Source: Oscillospiraceae bacterium (GTDB lineage: Bacteria; Bacillota; Clostridia; Oscillospirales; Acutalibacteraceae). Taken from it: DNA of 12,615 nt. Below are positions 1 through 6,933 of this stretch, piece by piece. Position numbers and translations under genes: made by a program. The notes below the pieces were generated by a model. The model was given only the letters and a program-made list of their open reading frames with translations. It ran no database searches and was not told the DNA's origin. The stretch lies in assembly GCA_003486665.1 (NCBI GenBank), contig DNGF01000162.1:1-12615 (forward strand), read 5' to 3'. Positions within the stretch are counted from its first letter, which is position 1; every line of letters starts with the position of its first letter.

Positions 1-1395
1 GACGTTGAAGAATTCGGCAAAAAGGTGTACCGCAACTATCTTGACAGGGTAGAGGAAGCGGTTCATAAGCACAACTCCGAAACGGTTATTTTCCAGAATT
101 CAGGACACGTTTCAAAGGGCAGGCGCGATCTCATTGACACGATCGACTGCCTTGAACTGGAGAGCCTCCCTACGGGCGGCTGGGGTTACGACCACTTCCC
201 GATGTCCGCGGCATACGCAAGAACTCAGCGCGATTGCTTCCTTGGCATGACGGGCAAATTCCACCAGACATGGGGCGAGTTCGGAGGCTTTAAGCACCCG
301 AATGCACTTCGCTATGAAACAGCGCTTTCTCTTGCAGAGGGCGGCGGATGCTCAATCGGCGATCAGATGCACCCGGAGGGACTCCTCAACAAATCGACCT
401 ACGGACTTATCGGAAAAGCTTACGCAGAGGTTGAAGCAAAAGAACCGTGGTGCAAGGGTGCGAAGTATATTGCCGATATCGCCGTGCTTGCCGCCGAGTG
501 CATAAAAGGCAGAGATGAGGGCGGTTGGTACGATGCAGGCGCAAACCGTATTCTTCTTGAAACGAACAGGCTTTACAATTTTATTGACCTTGATGAAGAT
601 TTTACAAAGTATAAAATGCTGATTTTGCCCGACGTTTGGGTGTTCGACGGGAAGCTTGAAGCAAAGATAAGGGACTACCTGACGCAGGGCGGCAAGCTGC
701 TTCTTTCGGGCGTATCGGGACTTGATAAGAATAACGAATTCTGCGTTGATACAGGCGTTAAGTTTATCGGCGAAAATGAATTCAGACCTACGTATTTCAT
801 TCCCGAATTTGACACGGTAAACGGCAAAACGGAGTACCTTATGCGCGCGGTAAACTATCGCTTTGATAATATTGATGCAGAAATCATTGCGAACGGACAG
901 AATCCGTATTTTAACCGCACCGCCGAGCATTTTTGCTCGCATCAGCACGCTCCGAACGACCGAAGCCTTACCTATTCGACCGCTGCAATAAAGGGCAATA
1001 TCGCTTATATCGGATGGGATATTTTCAGAGGCTATGCAGAAACAGGCGATTTCCATATTAAGGAGCTTGTCGCATACGTTATCAAGCGCCTTATGGACGG
1101 AGAATTTACGATTGAAAGCACCGTCCCCGACAAGGGCATCGTCACGCTTCTCCAGCAGAATGAAAGAAAAATTGTCCATCTCCTTTATGCTCACACAACC
1201 GTGCGCGGCAAGGATACGGAAGTAATTGAGGACATTGTTCCGCTCTATGATGTCGATGTCAGCGTGAAATGCGATAAGCCCGAAAAGGTCATCCTCGTCC
1301 CGCAGAACGAAGAAATCAACTTCACATACGCTGATGGAAAAGTTTCGTTCACCGTCCCGAAAGTTGAAATTCATCAGATGGTTTCGATTGAGTAA
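1..1395 (+). CDS. Glycoside hydrolase-like protein (GHL6 / GH42-like), C-terminal part, 5' end outside window
   Basis: The frame is open from base 1 and ends at TAA 1393-1395, so 464 residues are visible and the start lies upstream. Roughly the first 170 residues look like the end of a TIM-barrel catalytic domain; aromatic and acidic stretches such as TWGEFGGF and GDQMHPEG are the kind seen in putative hydrolase family GHL6. A Rossmann-like section follows at about 195-350 (KMLILPDVWVFDGKLEAKIR, then GGKLLLSGVSG), resembling the trimerisation/GATase-like domain of GH42 beta-galactosidases. The end is a small beta domain (about 375-464) closing with VEIHQMVSIE. Family knowledge suggests an exo-acting glycosidase. 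GH151-type alpha-L-fucosidase is one candidate, but the substrate cannot be read from this fragment. The N-terminus is missing, so a signal peptide cannot be judged. The next gene lies 24 bases downstream and is probably cotranscribed. Confidence 0.8.
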   Translation, partial: DVEEFGKKVYRNYLDRVEEAVHKHNSETVIFQNSGHVSKGRRDLIDTIDCLELESLPTGGWGYDHFPMSAAYARTQRDCFLGMTGKFHQTWGEFGGFKHPNALRYETALSLAEGGGCSIGDQMHPEGLLNKSTYGLIGKAYAEVEAKEPWCKGAKYIADIAVLAAECIKGRDEGGWYDAGANRILLETNRLYNFIDLDEDFTKYKMLILPDVWVFDGKLEAKIRDYLTQGGKLLLSGVSGLDKNNEFCVDTGVKFIGENEFRPTYFIPEFDTVNGKTEYLMRAVNYRFDNIDAEIIANGQNPYFNRTAEHFCSHQHAPNDRSLTYSTAAIKGNIAYIGWDIFRGYAETGDFHIKELVAYVIKRLMDGEFTIESTVPDKGIVTLLQQNERKIVHLLYAHTTVRGKDTEVIEDIVPLYDVDVSVKCDKPEKVILVPQNEEINFTYADGKVSFTVPKVEIHQMVSIE

Positions 1396-1406
1396 GAAGT
1401 AACTTT

Positions 1407-1412
1407 GAGGAG
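1407..1412 (+). promoter_or_regulatory. Ribosome binding site GAGGAG
   Basis: GAGGAG sits 7 bases before the ATG at 1420. This fixes that ATG as the start instead of the in-frame TTG at 1405, which overlaps the site. Confidence 0.8.
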
Positions 1413-1419
1413 AATAGAA

Positions 1420-1695
1420 ATGACAGAGCTTGAAAAGATGCAAAGGGCAAAAGTGTGCGTTGATAAGCTTACGGACGGAGTGGGTCCGCGGACAGATGCC
1501 GAAATAGCAGATGACAGAACGATTAACGATGTTCGTATCAGCAGGTGTCATCACATTCCGAAAGAAGGTAACTTCAAAGTCGGTGCAGAGTATGAGTATT
1601 CATACGTCATTGACGGCATCTATGTTATAGACGATAACGGTGACAGCTTTGACTTTAATGATTATACCTTTCTATGGTATTTCACAAAGCTATAG
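1420..1695 (+). CDS. Small hypothetical protein, 91 aa
   Basis: Unknown function. The start is ATG 1420, set by GAGGAG 7 bases upstream; the stop is TAG 1693-1695. Two parts are visible. Residues 1-43 (MTELEKMQRAKVCVDKL, ending IND-VRISRC) resemble, from memory, a short N-terminal module found in many small clostridial proteins, where it is usually followed by a conserved YVSDVL-type helix or a zinc ribbon. Here the similarity stops at Cys43. Residues 53-91 are a short, acidic, aromatic-rich segment (KVGAEYEYSYVIDG, then DYTFLWYF) that looks like a compact beta fold. There is no membrane segment or signal peptide and no metal-binding cysteine pair. The gene follows the hydrolase by 24 bases and precedes a terminator, so it is the last gene of that transcript. 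A functional link to the hydrolase is not evident. Confidence 0.7.
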   Translation: MTELEKMQRAKVCVDKLTDGVGPRTDAEIADDRTINDVRISRCHHIPKEGNFKVGAEYEYSYVIDGIYVIDDNGDSFDFNDYTFLWYFTKL

Positions 1696-1702
1696 ATACA
1701 AA

Positions 1703-1741
1703 AAGAGCTATCTGATTCGTAAATTGAATCAGATAGCTCTT
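1703..1741. terminator. Bidirectional Rho-independent terminator
   Basis: A perfect 16-bp inverted repeat (1703-1718 with 1726-1741) encloses a 7-base loop. On the minus strand the hairpin runs into five consecutive T, ending transcripts from guaA about 125 bases after its stop. On the plus strand it is followed by ATCTTTTC, a weaker tract, ending the 1-1695 transcript. The remaining gap 1742-1863 between the convergent genes holds only weak short dyads and no gene. Confidence 0.85.
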
Positions 1742-1863
1742 ATCTTTTCAGACAATATTTATTCAATTTTGCCGATAATCAAGAATTGCTGCCAAATCGT
1801 TGTCACGGGACAATTCCGTAAGACAAAAGTCCGGCATTTCAAGGCTTTGGGGCCTTTTGGGTA

Positions 1864-3414
1864 TTATTCCCACTCAACCGTTCCGGGGGGTTTGGAGGTG
1901 ATGTCGTAGACGATGCGGTTGACGCCGTCAACCTCGTTGGTAATGCGGTTGGAGACGGTGGCGAGGATATCATACGGGATTCTTGCCCAATCTGCGGTCA
2001 TGAAGTCATCCGTTGTGACGGCGCGGATCGCAATTACATTCTCATATGTTCTGTGGTCGCCCATAACGCCGACCGACTTTGAGCCTGTGTAAACGCAGAA
2101 GAACTGGCTGAGGTTCTTCTCATAGCCGTTCTTTGCCATTTCGTCTCTGAGCACAAAGTCTGCGTCCTGAAGAATTCTTATTTTTTCGGCTGTGATGTCG
2201 CCGACAATTCTTACGCCGAGACCCGGACCCGGGAACGGCTGACGCCATACAAGCTCATGAGGAATTCCGAGCATTTCGCCGACCTTGCGAACCTCGTCCT
2301 TGAAAAGATCCTTGAGCGGCTCGATCGTGCCGAGGAACTGTATATCCGACGGCTTTTCGACCATGTTGTGATGAGTTTTGATAACGGCTGTGTTTGCCTT
2401 ATCCTTACTCTTGCCTTTGCCGGATTCGATTCTGTCGGGATAAATCGTACCCTGTGCGAAAAATCCGTCCTCTGCCTGCTTTCTGACCTCGTCCCAGAAT
2501 ACCTTATAGAATTCTGTGCCGATAATCTTTCTCTTCTGTTCGGGGTCAACAACTCCCTTGAGCATCGCGAGGAAGTGATCGCCGCAGTTTACACGGACAA
2601 AATTCATATCAAAGAGGGAAGTGAAGGTCTTTTCGACAAAATCTCCCTCGTCCTTTCTCATAAGACCCTGATCAACAAAAACGCAGGTGAGCTGCTTGCC
2701 GACAGCACGGCTGAGAAGTGCGGCGGCAACAGAGCTGTCAACGCCGCCAGAAAGACCGAGAACGACCTTTTTATCGCCGATCTTTTCACGGAGTTTTTCA
2801 ACAGTCGTATCAATGAAGCTGTCCATTTTCCAGTCGCCTGTGCAGCCGCAAACGTTGAAAACAAAGTTTCTGAGCATCTGATTGCCGTACTCGGAATGAG
2901 TAACCTCCGGGTGGAACTGAACGGCATAGAGCTTTCTGTCTGCGTTCTGCATTGCGGCGCAGGGGCAGTTGTCGGTCTTAGCAATAATCTCAAAGCCCTT
3001 GGGCGGCTCAGAGATATAGTCCGTATGGCTCATCCAAACAACACTCTTCTCGGGAACATTTTCCCAAAGAAGGCTGTCCTTGCTCAGCTGAAGCTCAATC
3101 TTGCCGTATTCGGAAACGGGAGCGGTTGCAACCGTGCCTTCGCCCATCCATGCGATGAGCTGACAGCCGTAGCAGATGCCGAGAATTGGAACGCCGATGT
3201 CAAGAATATCCTTTGTGTAATGAGGAGATTCCATATCGAAAACAGAGTTCGGTCCGCCTGTGAAGATAATTCCCTTGTAACCGTTTGCCTTGATGGTTTC
3301 AAGGTCAGTGGTGTAGGGGAGGATCTCGGCGTAAACGTTGAAATCACGGACTCTGCGGGCGATGAGCTGATTGTACTGTCCGCCGAAGTCGAGGACAAGT
3401 ATTTTTTCGTTCAT
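1864..3414 (-). CDS. guaA: GMP synthase (glutamine-hydrolysing)
   Basis: Converts XMP to GMP in the cytoplasm using ATP and glutamine-derived ammonia, the last step of de novo guanine nucleotide synthesis. The 516 residues match the usual length of bacterial one-chain GuaA. The N-terminal class I glutamine amidotransferase domain (about 1-190) carries [15 protein letters not shown], the nucleophile Cys81 in GICYGCQ, and the partners His168 and Glu170 in FHPEVTH. The ATP-pyrophosphatase domain follows with the P-loop [11 protein letters not shown] (221-231). The C-terminal dimerisation domain ends in the family signature [14 protein letters not shown]. All expected catalytic residues are present. 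The ATG at 3412-3414 has AAAGGA (plus-strand 3423-3428) 8 bases upstream. It is the second gene after purA, 73 bases away, with a hairpin between them. No promoter is visible in that gap, so it is probably transcribed from the purA promoter. Confidence 0.99.
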   Translation of the reverse strand: MNEKILVLDFGGQYNQLIARRVRDFNVYAEILPYTTDLETIKANGYKGIIFTGGPNSVFDMESPHYTKDILDIGVPILGICYGCQLIAWMGEGTVATAPVSEYGKIELQLSKDSLLWENVPEKSVVWMSHTDYISEPPKGFEIIAKTDNCPCAAMQNADRKLYAVQFHPEVTHSEYGNQMLRNFVFNVCGCTGDWKMDSFIDTTVEKLREKIGDKKVVLGLSGGVDSSVAAALLSRAVGKQLTCVFVDQGLMRKDEGDFVEKTFTSLFDMNFVRVNCGDHFLAMLKGVVDPEQKRKIIGTEFYKVFWDEVRKQAEDGFFAQGTIYPDRIESGKGKSKDKANTAVIKTHHNMVEKPSDIQFLGTIEPLKDLFKDEVRKVGEMLGIPHELVWRQPFPGPGLGVRIVGDITAEKIRILQDADFVLRDEMAKNGYEKNLSQFFCVYTGSKSVGVMGDHRTYENVIAIRAVTTDDFMTADWARIPYDILATVSNRITNEVDGVNRIVYDITSKPPGTVEWE

Positions 3415-3439
3415 TCTTTTCGTCCTTTCTTAGATAGTG

Positions 3440-3479
3440 ACTGCCGTGTCACATCTTTTGAAGTCTGTAACACGACAGT
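3440..3479 (-). promoter_or_regulatory. Intercistronic RNA hairpin between purA and guaA
   Basis: A 14-bp stem (arms 3440-3453 and 3466-3479, 12-base loop) fills much of the 73-base gap. Read as minus-strand RNA every position pairs, with two G-U wobbles. Read as plus-strand RNA the same two positions are A-C mismatches, so the structure suits the purA-guaA transcript. No T tract follows; the next feature is the guaA Shine-Dalgarno AAAGGA, 11 bases on. It is therefore unlikely to be a simple terminator and more likely an RNA stability, processing or translation-control element. Its function is inferred. Confidence 0.6.
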
Positions 3480-3487
3480 AAATTTAT

Positions 3488-4762
3488 TCATCTATAAATA
3501 ATTTCTTCTCTCTTCGGACCGTTGGAAACCATTGTGATCGGCTTGCCGATCTCTTTCTCAATGAAGAGAACATAGTCCTGTGCTTCTTTCGGGAGCTTGT
3601 CAAATTCCTTGATGCCCCTGATGTCGCACTTGAAGCCCGGAAGTGTTACGAGAACGGGCTTTGCTTTCTTGAGCATATGAGTGTTCGGGAAGTCCTTGAC
3701 GATTTTTCCGTCAATCTCATAGCCTGTGCAAACCTTGATCTCGTCAAGATAGCTGAGGCAGTCAAGAGCGGTCAGGCAAACCTGAGTTGCGCCCTGAACT
3801 TCAACGCCGTAGCGTGTTGCAACGCAGTCGAACCAGCCCATACGACGTGGACGGCCTGTTGTTGCACCGTATTCACCTGCGTCGCCGCCGTGATTACGCA
3901 TTTTATCGGCTTCCTCACCGAAAATCTCGCTGACGAATTCGCCTGCGCCGACTGCCGAGGAATAAGCCTTTGTAACCGTGATGATATCCTTGATCTCATG
4001 TGCGGGGATACCTGCACCGACTGTGCCATAGCCTGCAAGAGTTGAGGAGGATGTAACCATCGGATAGATACCGAAATCGGGATCCTTAAGTGAGCCGAGC
4101 TGACCCTCAAGAAGAATTTCCTTGCCGTCCTTAATTGCCTGACGGATAAATGCGCCCGTGTCGGCAACATAAGGCTCAATCATCTCTTTGTACTCCATGA
4201 GTGTGTTGAACAGCTCGTCAACATCAAGGAGCGGTTTATGATAAACGTGTTCGAGCAGGAGGTTCTTGACCTCGCAAACGTTTGTGAGCTTTTCTTTAAG
4301 CTCATCGGGGTAGAAAAGATCGCATACCTGGAAGCCGATCTTTGCATACTTGTCCGAATAGAACGGAGCGATACCTGATTTTGTTGAGCCGAACTGCCTG
4401 TCCGCAAGACGCTCTTCCTCATATGTGTCGAGAAGAACGTGATAAGGCATCATGATCTGTGCCCTGTCGGAAACAAGAAGCTTTGGCTGAGGAACGCCCT
4501 TTGAAGTAACATCGTTAATTTCCTTAACAAGCTTCGGAATGTCAAGAGCTACGCCGTTACCGATAATGTTTGTAATTTCGGGATGGCATACACCTGACGG
4601 AAGAAGATGCAAAGCAAACTTTCCGTAATCGTTAATAATTGTGTGACCTGCGTTTGCACCGCCCTGGAAACGGATAACTACATCCGCTTTGGAAGCAAAC
4701 ATATCTGTGATTTTACCCTTACCTTCGTCGCCCCAGTTAGCGCCGACAATTGCTCTTACCAA
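3488..4762 (-). CDS. purA: Adenylosuccinate synthase, TTG start
   Basis: Catalyses IMP + aspartate + GTP to adenylosuccinate, the first committed step from IMP to AMP. From the TTG at 4760-4762 the protein has 424 residues, close to the ~430 usual for the family. The N-terminus (M)VRAIVGANWGDEGKGK holds the GTP-binding loop with catalytic Asp12. His40 lies in GGANAGHTI, equivalent to the second catalytic residue of the E. coli enzyme. GRPRRMGWFD and the C-terminal NGPKREEI stretch are also family motifs. The loop has Asn where E. coli has Gln (GTQWGDEGKGK); I recall this as common in Clostridia. An in-frame ATG at 4801 would add 13 unrelated residues and lies upstream of the Shine-Dalgarno, so it is rejected. 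The stop is TGA at 3488-3490. guaA follows. A consensus promoter and a leader palindrome lie upstream. Confidence 0.98.
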   Translation of the reverse strand: MVRAIVGANWGDEGKGKITDMFASKADVVIRFQGGANAGHTIINDYGKFALHLLPSGVCHPEITNIIGNGVALDIPKLVKEINDVTSKGVPQPKLLVSDRAQIMMPYHVLLDTYEEERLADRQFGSTKSGIAPFYSDKYAKIGFQVCDLFYPDELKEKLTNVCEVKNLLLEHVYHKPLLDVDELFNTLMEYKEMIEPYVADTGAFIRQAIKDGKEILLEGQLGSLKDPDFGIYPMVTSSSTLAGYGTVGAGIPAHEIKDIITVTKAYSSAVGAGEFVSEIFGEEADKMRNHGGDAGEYGATTGRPRRMGWFDCVATRYGVEVQGATQVCLTALDCLSYLDEIKVCTGYEIDGKIVKDFPNTHMLKKAKPVLVTLPGFKCDIRGIKEFDKLPKEAQDYVLFIEKEIGKPITMVSNGPKREEIIYR

Positions 4763-4769
4763 TGAAAGC

Positions 4770-4775
4770 ACCTCC
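4770..4775 (-). promoter_or_regulatory. Ribosome binding site GGAGGT deciding the purA TTG start
   Basis: Minus-strand GGAGGT lies exactly 7 bases before the TTG codon that begins the conserved VRAIVGANWGDEGKGK. No ATG or GTG in the right frame lies at a usable distance, so TTG is the best start. Confidence 0.85.
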
Positions 4776-4785
4776 AAATGAGATA

Positions 4786-4800
4786 TGGAACTCTGTTCCA
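4786..4800 (-). promoter_or_regulatory. Palindrome at the start of the purA leader (possible operator or 5' hairpin)
   Basis: TGGAAC-AGA-GTTCCA is a perfect 6-bp inverted repeat with a 3-base centre. It begins about 3 bases after the expected transcription start of the purA promoter, where a repressor would block transcription; as RNA it would be a short 5'-end hairpin. It resembles the Bacillus LexA box half-sites (GAAC/GTTC) but has 3 central bases where that box has 4, and it does not match the PurR box well. Its role is unknown. Confidence 0.45.
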
Positions 4801-4809
4801 AACATGATA

Positions 4810-4838
4810 ATTATAATATTTTTAAGATGTAATGTCAA
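4810..4838 (-). promoter_or_regulatory. Sigma-70/SigA promoter of purA-guaA
   Basis: Minus-strand TTGACA (4833-4838), a 17-base spacer and TATAAT (4810-4815) match the consensus exactly. Transcription should begin near 4803, giving a leader of about 41 bases before the TTG start. That leader is too short for a purine riboswitch. Confidence 0.9.
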
Positions 4839-4902
4839 TGAGAATAAGGAAGTTTTTAGAGGTAAGCGGCGGAAAAAGAAGAAAACTGTCGCCGAGGTGA
4901 GA

Positions 4903-4931
4903 TTGACTGCGGCAACTTTTGATGATATAAT
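4903..4931 (+). promoter_or_regulatory. Sigma-70/SigA promoter of the phosphoesterase operon
   Basis: TTGACT (4903-4908), a 17-base spacer and TATAAT (4926-4931) form a near-perfect promoter. The predicted start is near 4938, only about 16 bases before the chosen ATG at 4954. The -35 boxes of this promoter and the divergent purA promoter are 64 bp apart. Confidence 0.85.
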
Positions 4932-4953
4932 CAAGTCGGTGATTAAATTGAGT

Positions 4954-6186
4954 ATGAGAAAGCAGATAAAATTTAATAACGGACGTCTTAAGGTTTTGCA
5001 GATTTCCGATTTGCAGGATAATCGTTTCACCTGCGTTGATACGCTTCGCTTCATGGAGGCGGCGGTGAAAAACATAAAGCCCGATCTGATAGTCTTTACG
5101 GGAGATCAGCTTGATGTCGTTGACCTTTGGGGCAAGGGCGAAAAGTGCCGAGAAAATGTCGAAAAAGCAATCAATCGGCTTTTTAGCGTCTTTGAAAGCT
5201 TTGATATTCCCTTTGTGCTGACATTCGGCAACCACGACCGCGAAACGGGACTCCCGAATGAAGAGCAGGCGAAAATTTACGCAAAAATGAAAAACTGTAT
5301 TTGCTTTGACGATCTGAACGATGGCAGACCCGATGCGGGAACATTTAATGTGCCGATCATGTCCTCCAACGGAAGCCGCACGGCGATGAATATTTATGTC
5401 TTTGACACGGGTTCAAAAACCAACGGAGTTTACGGCGATGTCAGGAAGGAACAGCTCGAATGGCTTGACAAAAAAAGCCGTGAAGTCAATGCGGATTCAA
5501 TCGTTTTTCAACATATTCCCGTTGACGAAATATATCAGCTGCTCGAAAAGGTCCCGAAGGGAACGGAGGGTGCCGAGCCTGCCTACGGAACCAGAAAAGG
5601 CGAATATTACAAGCGCAGGGACGGTATTAAATTCATGGGCGAGTACGGCGAAACGCCTGCGGCTCTGCCGCGCGAGTGCGGCGAGTTCGAACAGCTGAAA
5701 AAGCAGGGTGACGTTTTTGCCGTCTATTGCGGTCATGATCACTATGACAGCTTTATAGGTACCGTTGACGGAATCGACCTCGGCTATTGCCCCGGAGCCG
5801 GCTACAACACCTATGGCATACGTCAGCGAGAGGTCAGAGTATTTGAGTTTGAAGAAAGCAATGTGAGAGATTACAAGACCTATACGGTAAGCTACGGCGA
5901 TGTTTGCGACAAGCCGCTTGCCGAGCCGGTCAAGACATATATTTTCAGCATTGCTCCGTGCTGTACTCCGCAGCTGCCGATGTTCGCAGTTAAGGTCGTT
6001 GCTTTGCTTGCTGCAATTGCTGCTTTGTTTGTTCTCTTGGCGAAGATAATAGGTGTGGTAATTATCGGATCTTCTTTGATCGCGATTGCGGCGGTTATCG
6101 TAATTTACTTTGTAAGCGCGCTGGTTTATAATATAACCACAAGAAAAAAGTTGATTGAGAGGTATCAAAATGAACGAGGTAATTAA
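4954..6186 (+). CDS. Calcineurin-like metallophosphoesterase with C-terminal membrane anchor
   Basis: 410 residues from ATG 4954. Two-metal phosphoesterase motifs appear in order: ISDLQ (Asp19), TGDQLD (Asp51), FGNHDR (Asn93, His94), FQHIP (His187) and CGHDHYDS (His261, His263). Gln21 stands where many relatives have the DxH histidine; DxQ versions occur in Dcr2-like members. Two hydrophobic helices follow at about 344-366 and 368-392, then a basic tail (TTRKKLIERYQ). By the positive-inside rule the tail and the catalytic domain face the cytoplasm. The substrate is unknown: a phosphoprotein, nucleotide or lipid phosphate is possible. The start is uncertain: the promoter places the RNA start near 4938, and in-frame GTG 4939 and TTG 4948 are alternatives. 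Only a weak GGTGA is available as ribosome binding site. The 3' end overlaps the nitroreductase gene by 17 bases. Confidence 0.9.
   Translation: MRKQIKFNNGRLKVLQISDLQDNRFTCVDTLRFMEAAVKNIKPDLIVFTGDQLDVVDLWGKGEKCRENVEKAINRLFSVFESFDIPFVLTFGNHDRETGLPNEEQAKIYAKMKNCICFDDLNDGRPDAGTFNVPIMSSNGSRTAMNIYVFDTGSKTNGVYGDVRKEQLEWLDKKSREVNADSIVFQHIPVDEIYQLLEKVPKGTEGAEPAYGTRKGEYYKRRDGIKFMGEYGETPAALPRECGEFEQLKKQGDVFAVYCGHDHYDSFIGTVDGIDLGYCPGAGYNTYGIRQREVRVFEFEESNVRDYKTYTVSYGDVCDKPLAEPVKTYIFSIAPCCTPQLPMFAVKVVALLAAIAALFVLLAKIIGVVIIGSSLIAIAAVIVIYFVSALVYNITTRKKLIERYQNERGN
6157..6162 (+). promoter_or_regulatory. Ribosome binding site GAGAGG inside the phosphoesterase gene
   Basis: GAGAGG ends 7 bases before ATG 6170 and lies within the upstream coding sequence. 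It selects this ATG over an in-frame TTG at 6155 that overlaps the site. Confidence 0.75.
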
Positions 6187-6712
6187 GACTATTCTCGAAA
6201 GACAAACAATAAGATCATACAAAAAAGAACAGATTACGGACGAACAGCTTGACCTGCTCATGCAGGCGGCAAGAAAAGCGCCGAGCGGAAGAAATATGCA
6301 GCCGTGTCACGTTCGTTTTATTCAAAACAAGGAAATGCTTGACCGAATGAACACCGATTTCAAGGAGCTTGTGGGCTATGATACACCTGCTTATACACGC
6401 TGGGACGTTAATCCGGTTTATCACAATGCTCCGACCTTTGCTGTACTCTTTGCCGAAAACGAGAGCTATATGGACGGCGGAATCATGTGCGAAAATATTT
6501 GCATTGCCGCTCAGAGCCTCGGACTCGGAACGTGTATAATCGCAAGTGTCGGCGCACTATTTGCCGACGGAAATGCCGAGGGCAACAAGTGGAAAAGGGC
6601 ATGGGATATTCCTGAAAATTATAAATTTCTCATTGCAATAGCAATAGGCTATCCCGACGAGAAGCCGGAGGAGAAGCCGCGATTTGACGATCGCTTTAAG
6701 GTGATAAGATGA
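6170..6712 (+). CDS. Nitroreductase-family FMN oxidoreductase
   Basis: 180 residues from ATG 6170. The N-terminal RQTIRSYK (11-18) is the FMN-phosphate-binding start of the nitroreductase fold; APSGRNMQP (37-45) is the next flavin-contacting loop. The conserved helix ENICIAAQSLGLGTCII (108-124) and the strand IAIAIGYPDEKP (155-166) complete the core. Members are homodimeric NAD(P)H-dependent flavoproteins that reduce nitro compounds, quinones or other electron acceptors. This short form, common in anaerobes, has no assignable physiological substrate from sequence. No ferredoxin domain is fused. The gene overlaps the phosphoesterase by 17 bases and the DUF3006 gene by 4 (ATGA), so expression is very likely coupled. 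A biochemical link between these neighbours is not obvious. Confidence 0.93.
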   Translation: MNEVIKTILERQTIRSYKKEQITDEQLDLLMQAARKAPSGRNMQPCHVRFIQNKEMLDRMNTDFKELVGYDTPAYTRWDVNPVYHNAPTFAVLFAENESYMDGGIMCENICIAAQSLGLGTCIIASVGALFADGNAEGNKWKRAWDIPENYKFLIAIAIGYPDEKPEEKPRFDDRFKVIR

Positions 6713-6933
6713 AATACTCAATAGACAGGATTGAAGAAAATATTGCTGTTTGTGAGGATGATGACGGCAACGTTCTGAAGCTGAGTGTTGACGAATTGCC
6801 GCAGGAAATCCGAGAGGGCGACATAATAGAGAAAACGGAAAGCGGCTTCGTAATTGATGCCGACGAAACAAAAGCCCGCCGTAAAAAGATGGCGGAGCTG
6901 CAAAGAAATATATTCGGAAAGAAAAGGAAATGA
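6709..6933 (+). CDS. DUF3006 family small protein
   Basis: 74 residues. The opening (MKYSIDRIEENIAVCEDDDG) and the following LSVDELPQEIREGDII match the pattern of DUF3006, small proteins common in Firmicutes that begin with a strand-rich 'M-x-x-x-IDRIE-x-x-x-AV' segment. Function is unknown; the family looks like a small beta-barrel. The C-terminus is highly basic (KARRKKMAELQRNIFGKKRK), which could bind nucleic acid or an acidic partner, but this is speculation. The start ATG shares ATGA with the nitroreductase stop (4-base overlap), and the stop shares ATGA with the next gene, so it is translationally coupled on both sides. No signal peptide or membrane segment is visible. Confidence 0.88.
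   Translation: MKYSIDRIEENIAVCEDDDGNVLKLSVDELPQEIREGDIIEKTESGFVIDADETKARRKKMAELQRNIFGKKRK

Noticed and set aside
352..1554. Long open frame on the minus strand (about 400 codons)
   Set aside because: It lies antisense to the glycoside hydrolase-like gene and the small protein, crosses both, and its translation is rich in Cys, Ile and Phe with no recognisable motif.
1800..1813. Short dyad TTGTC-ACGG-GACAA between convergent genes
   Set aside because: A 5-bp dyad in a 120-base gap is expected by chance; no promoter or gene start lies near it.
1841..1856. Hairpin AAGGC-TTTGGG-GCCTT just after guaA as its terminator
   Set aside because: The stem is only 5 bp and no T tract follows on the minus strand. 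The 16-bp hairpin at 1703-1741 is far better.
2257..3501. Long plus-strand open frame (about 414 codons)
   Set aside because: It is antisense to guaA, whose catalytic motifs are complete. The antisense product has no domain.
4786..4800. LexA/SOS box
   Set aside because: GAAC and GTTC half-sites are separated by 3 bases; the Bacillus-type box needs 4. purA is also not an expected SOS gene.
4763..4803. Purine riboswitch upstream of purA
   Set aside because: The predicted leader is only about 41 bases, too short for the three-way junction, and no conserved riboswitch core is seen.
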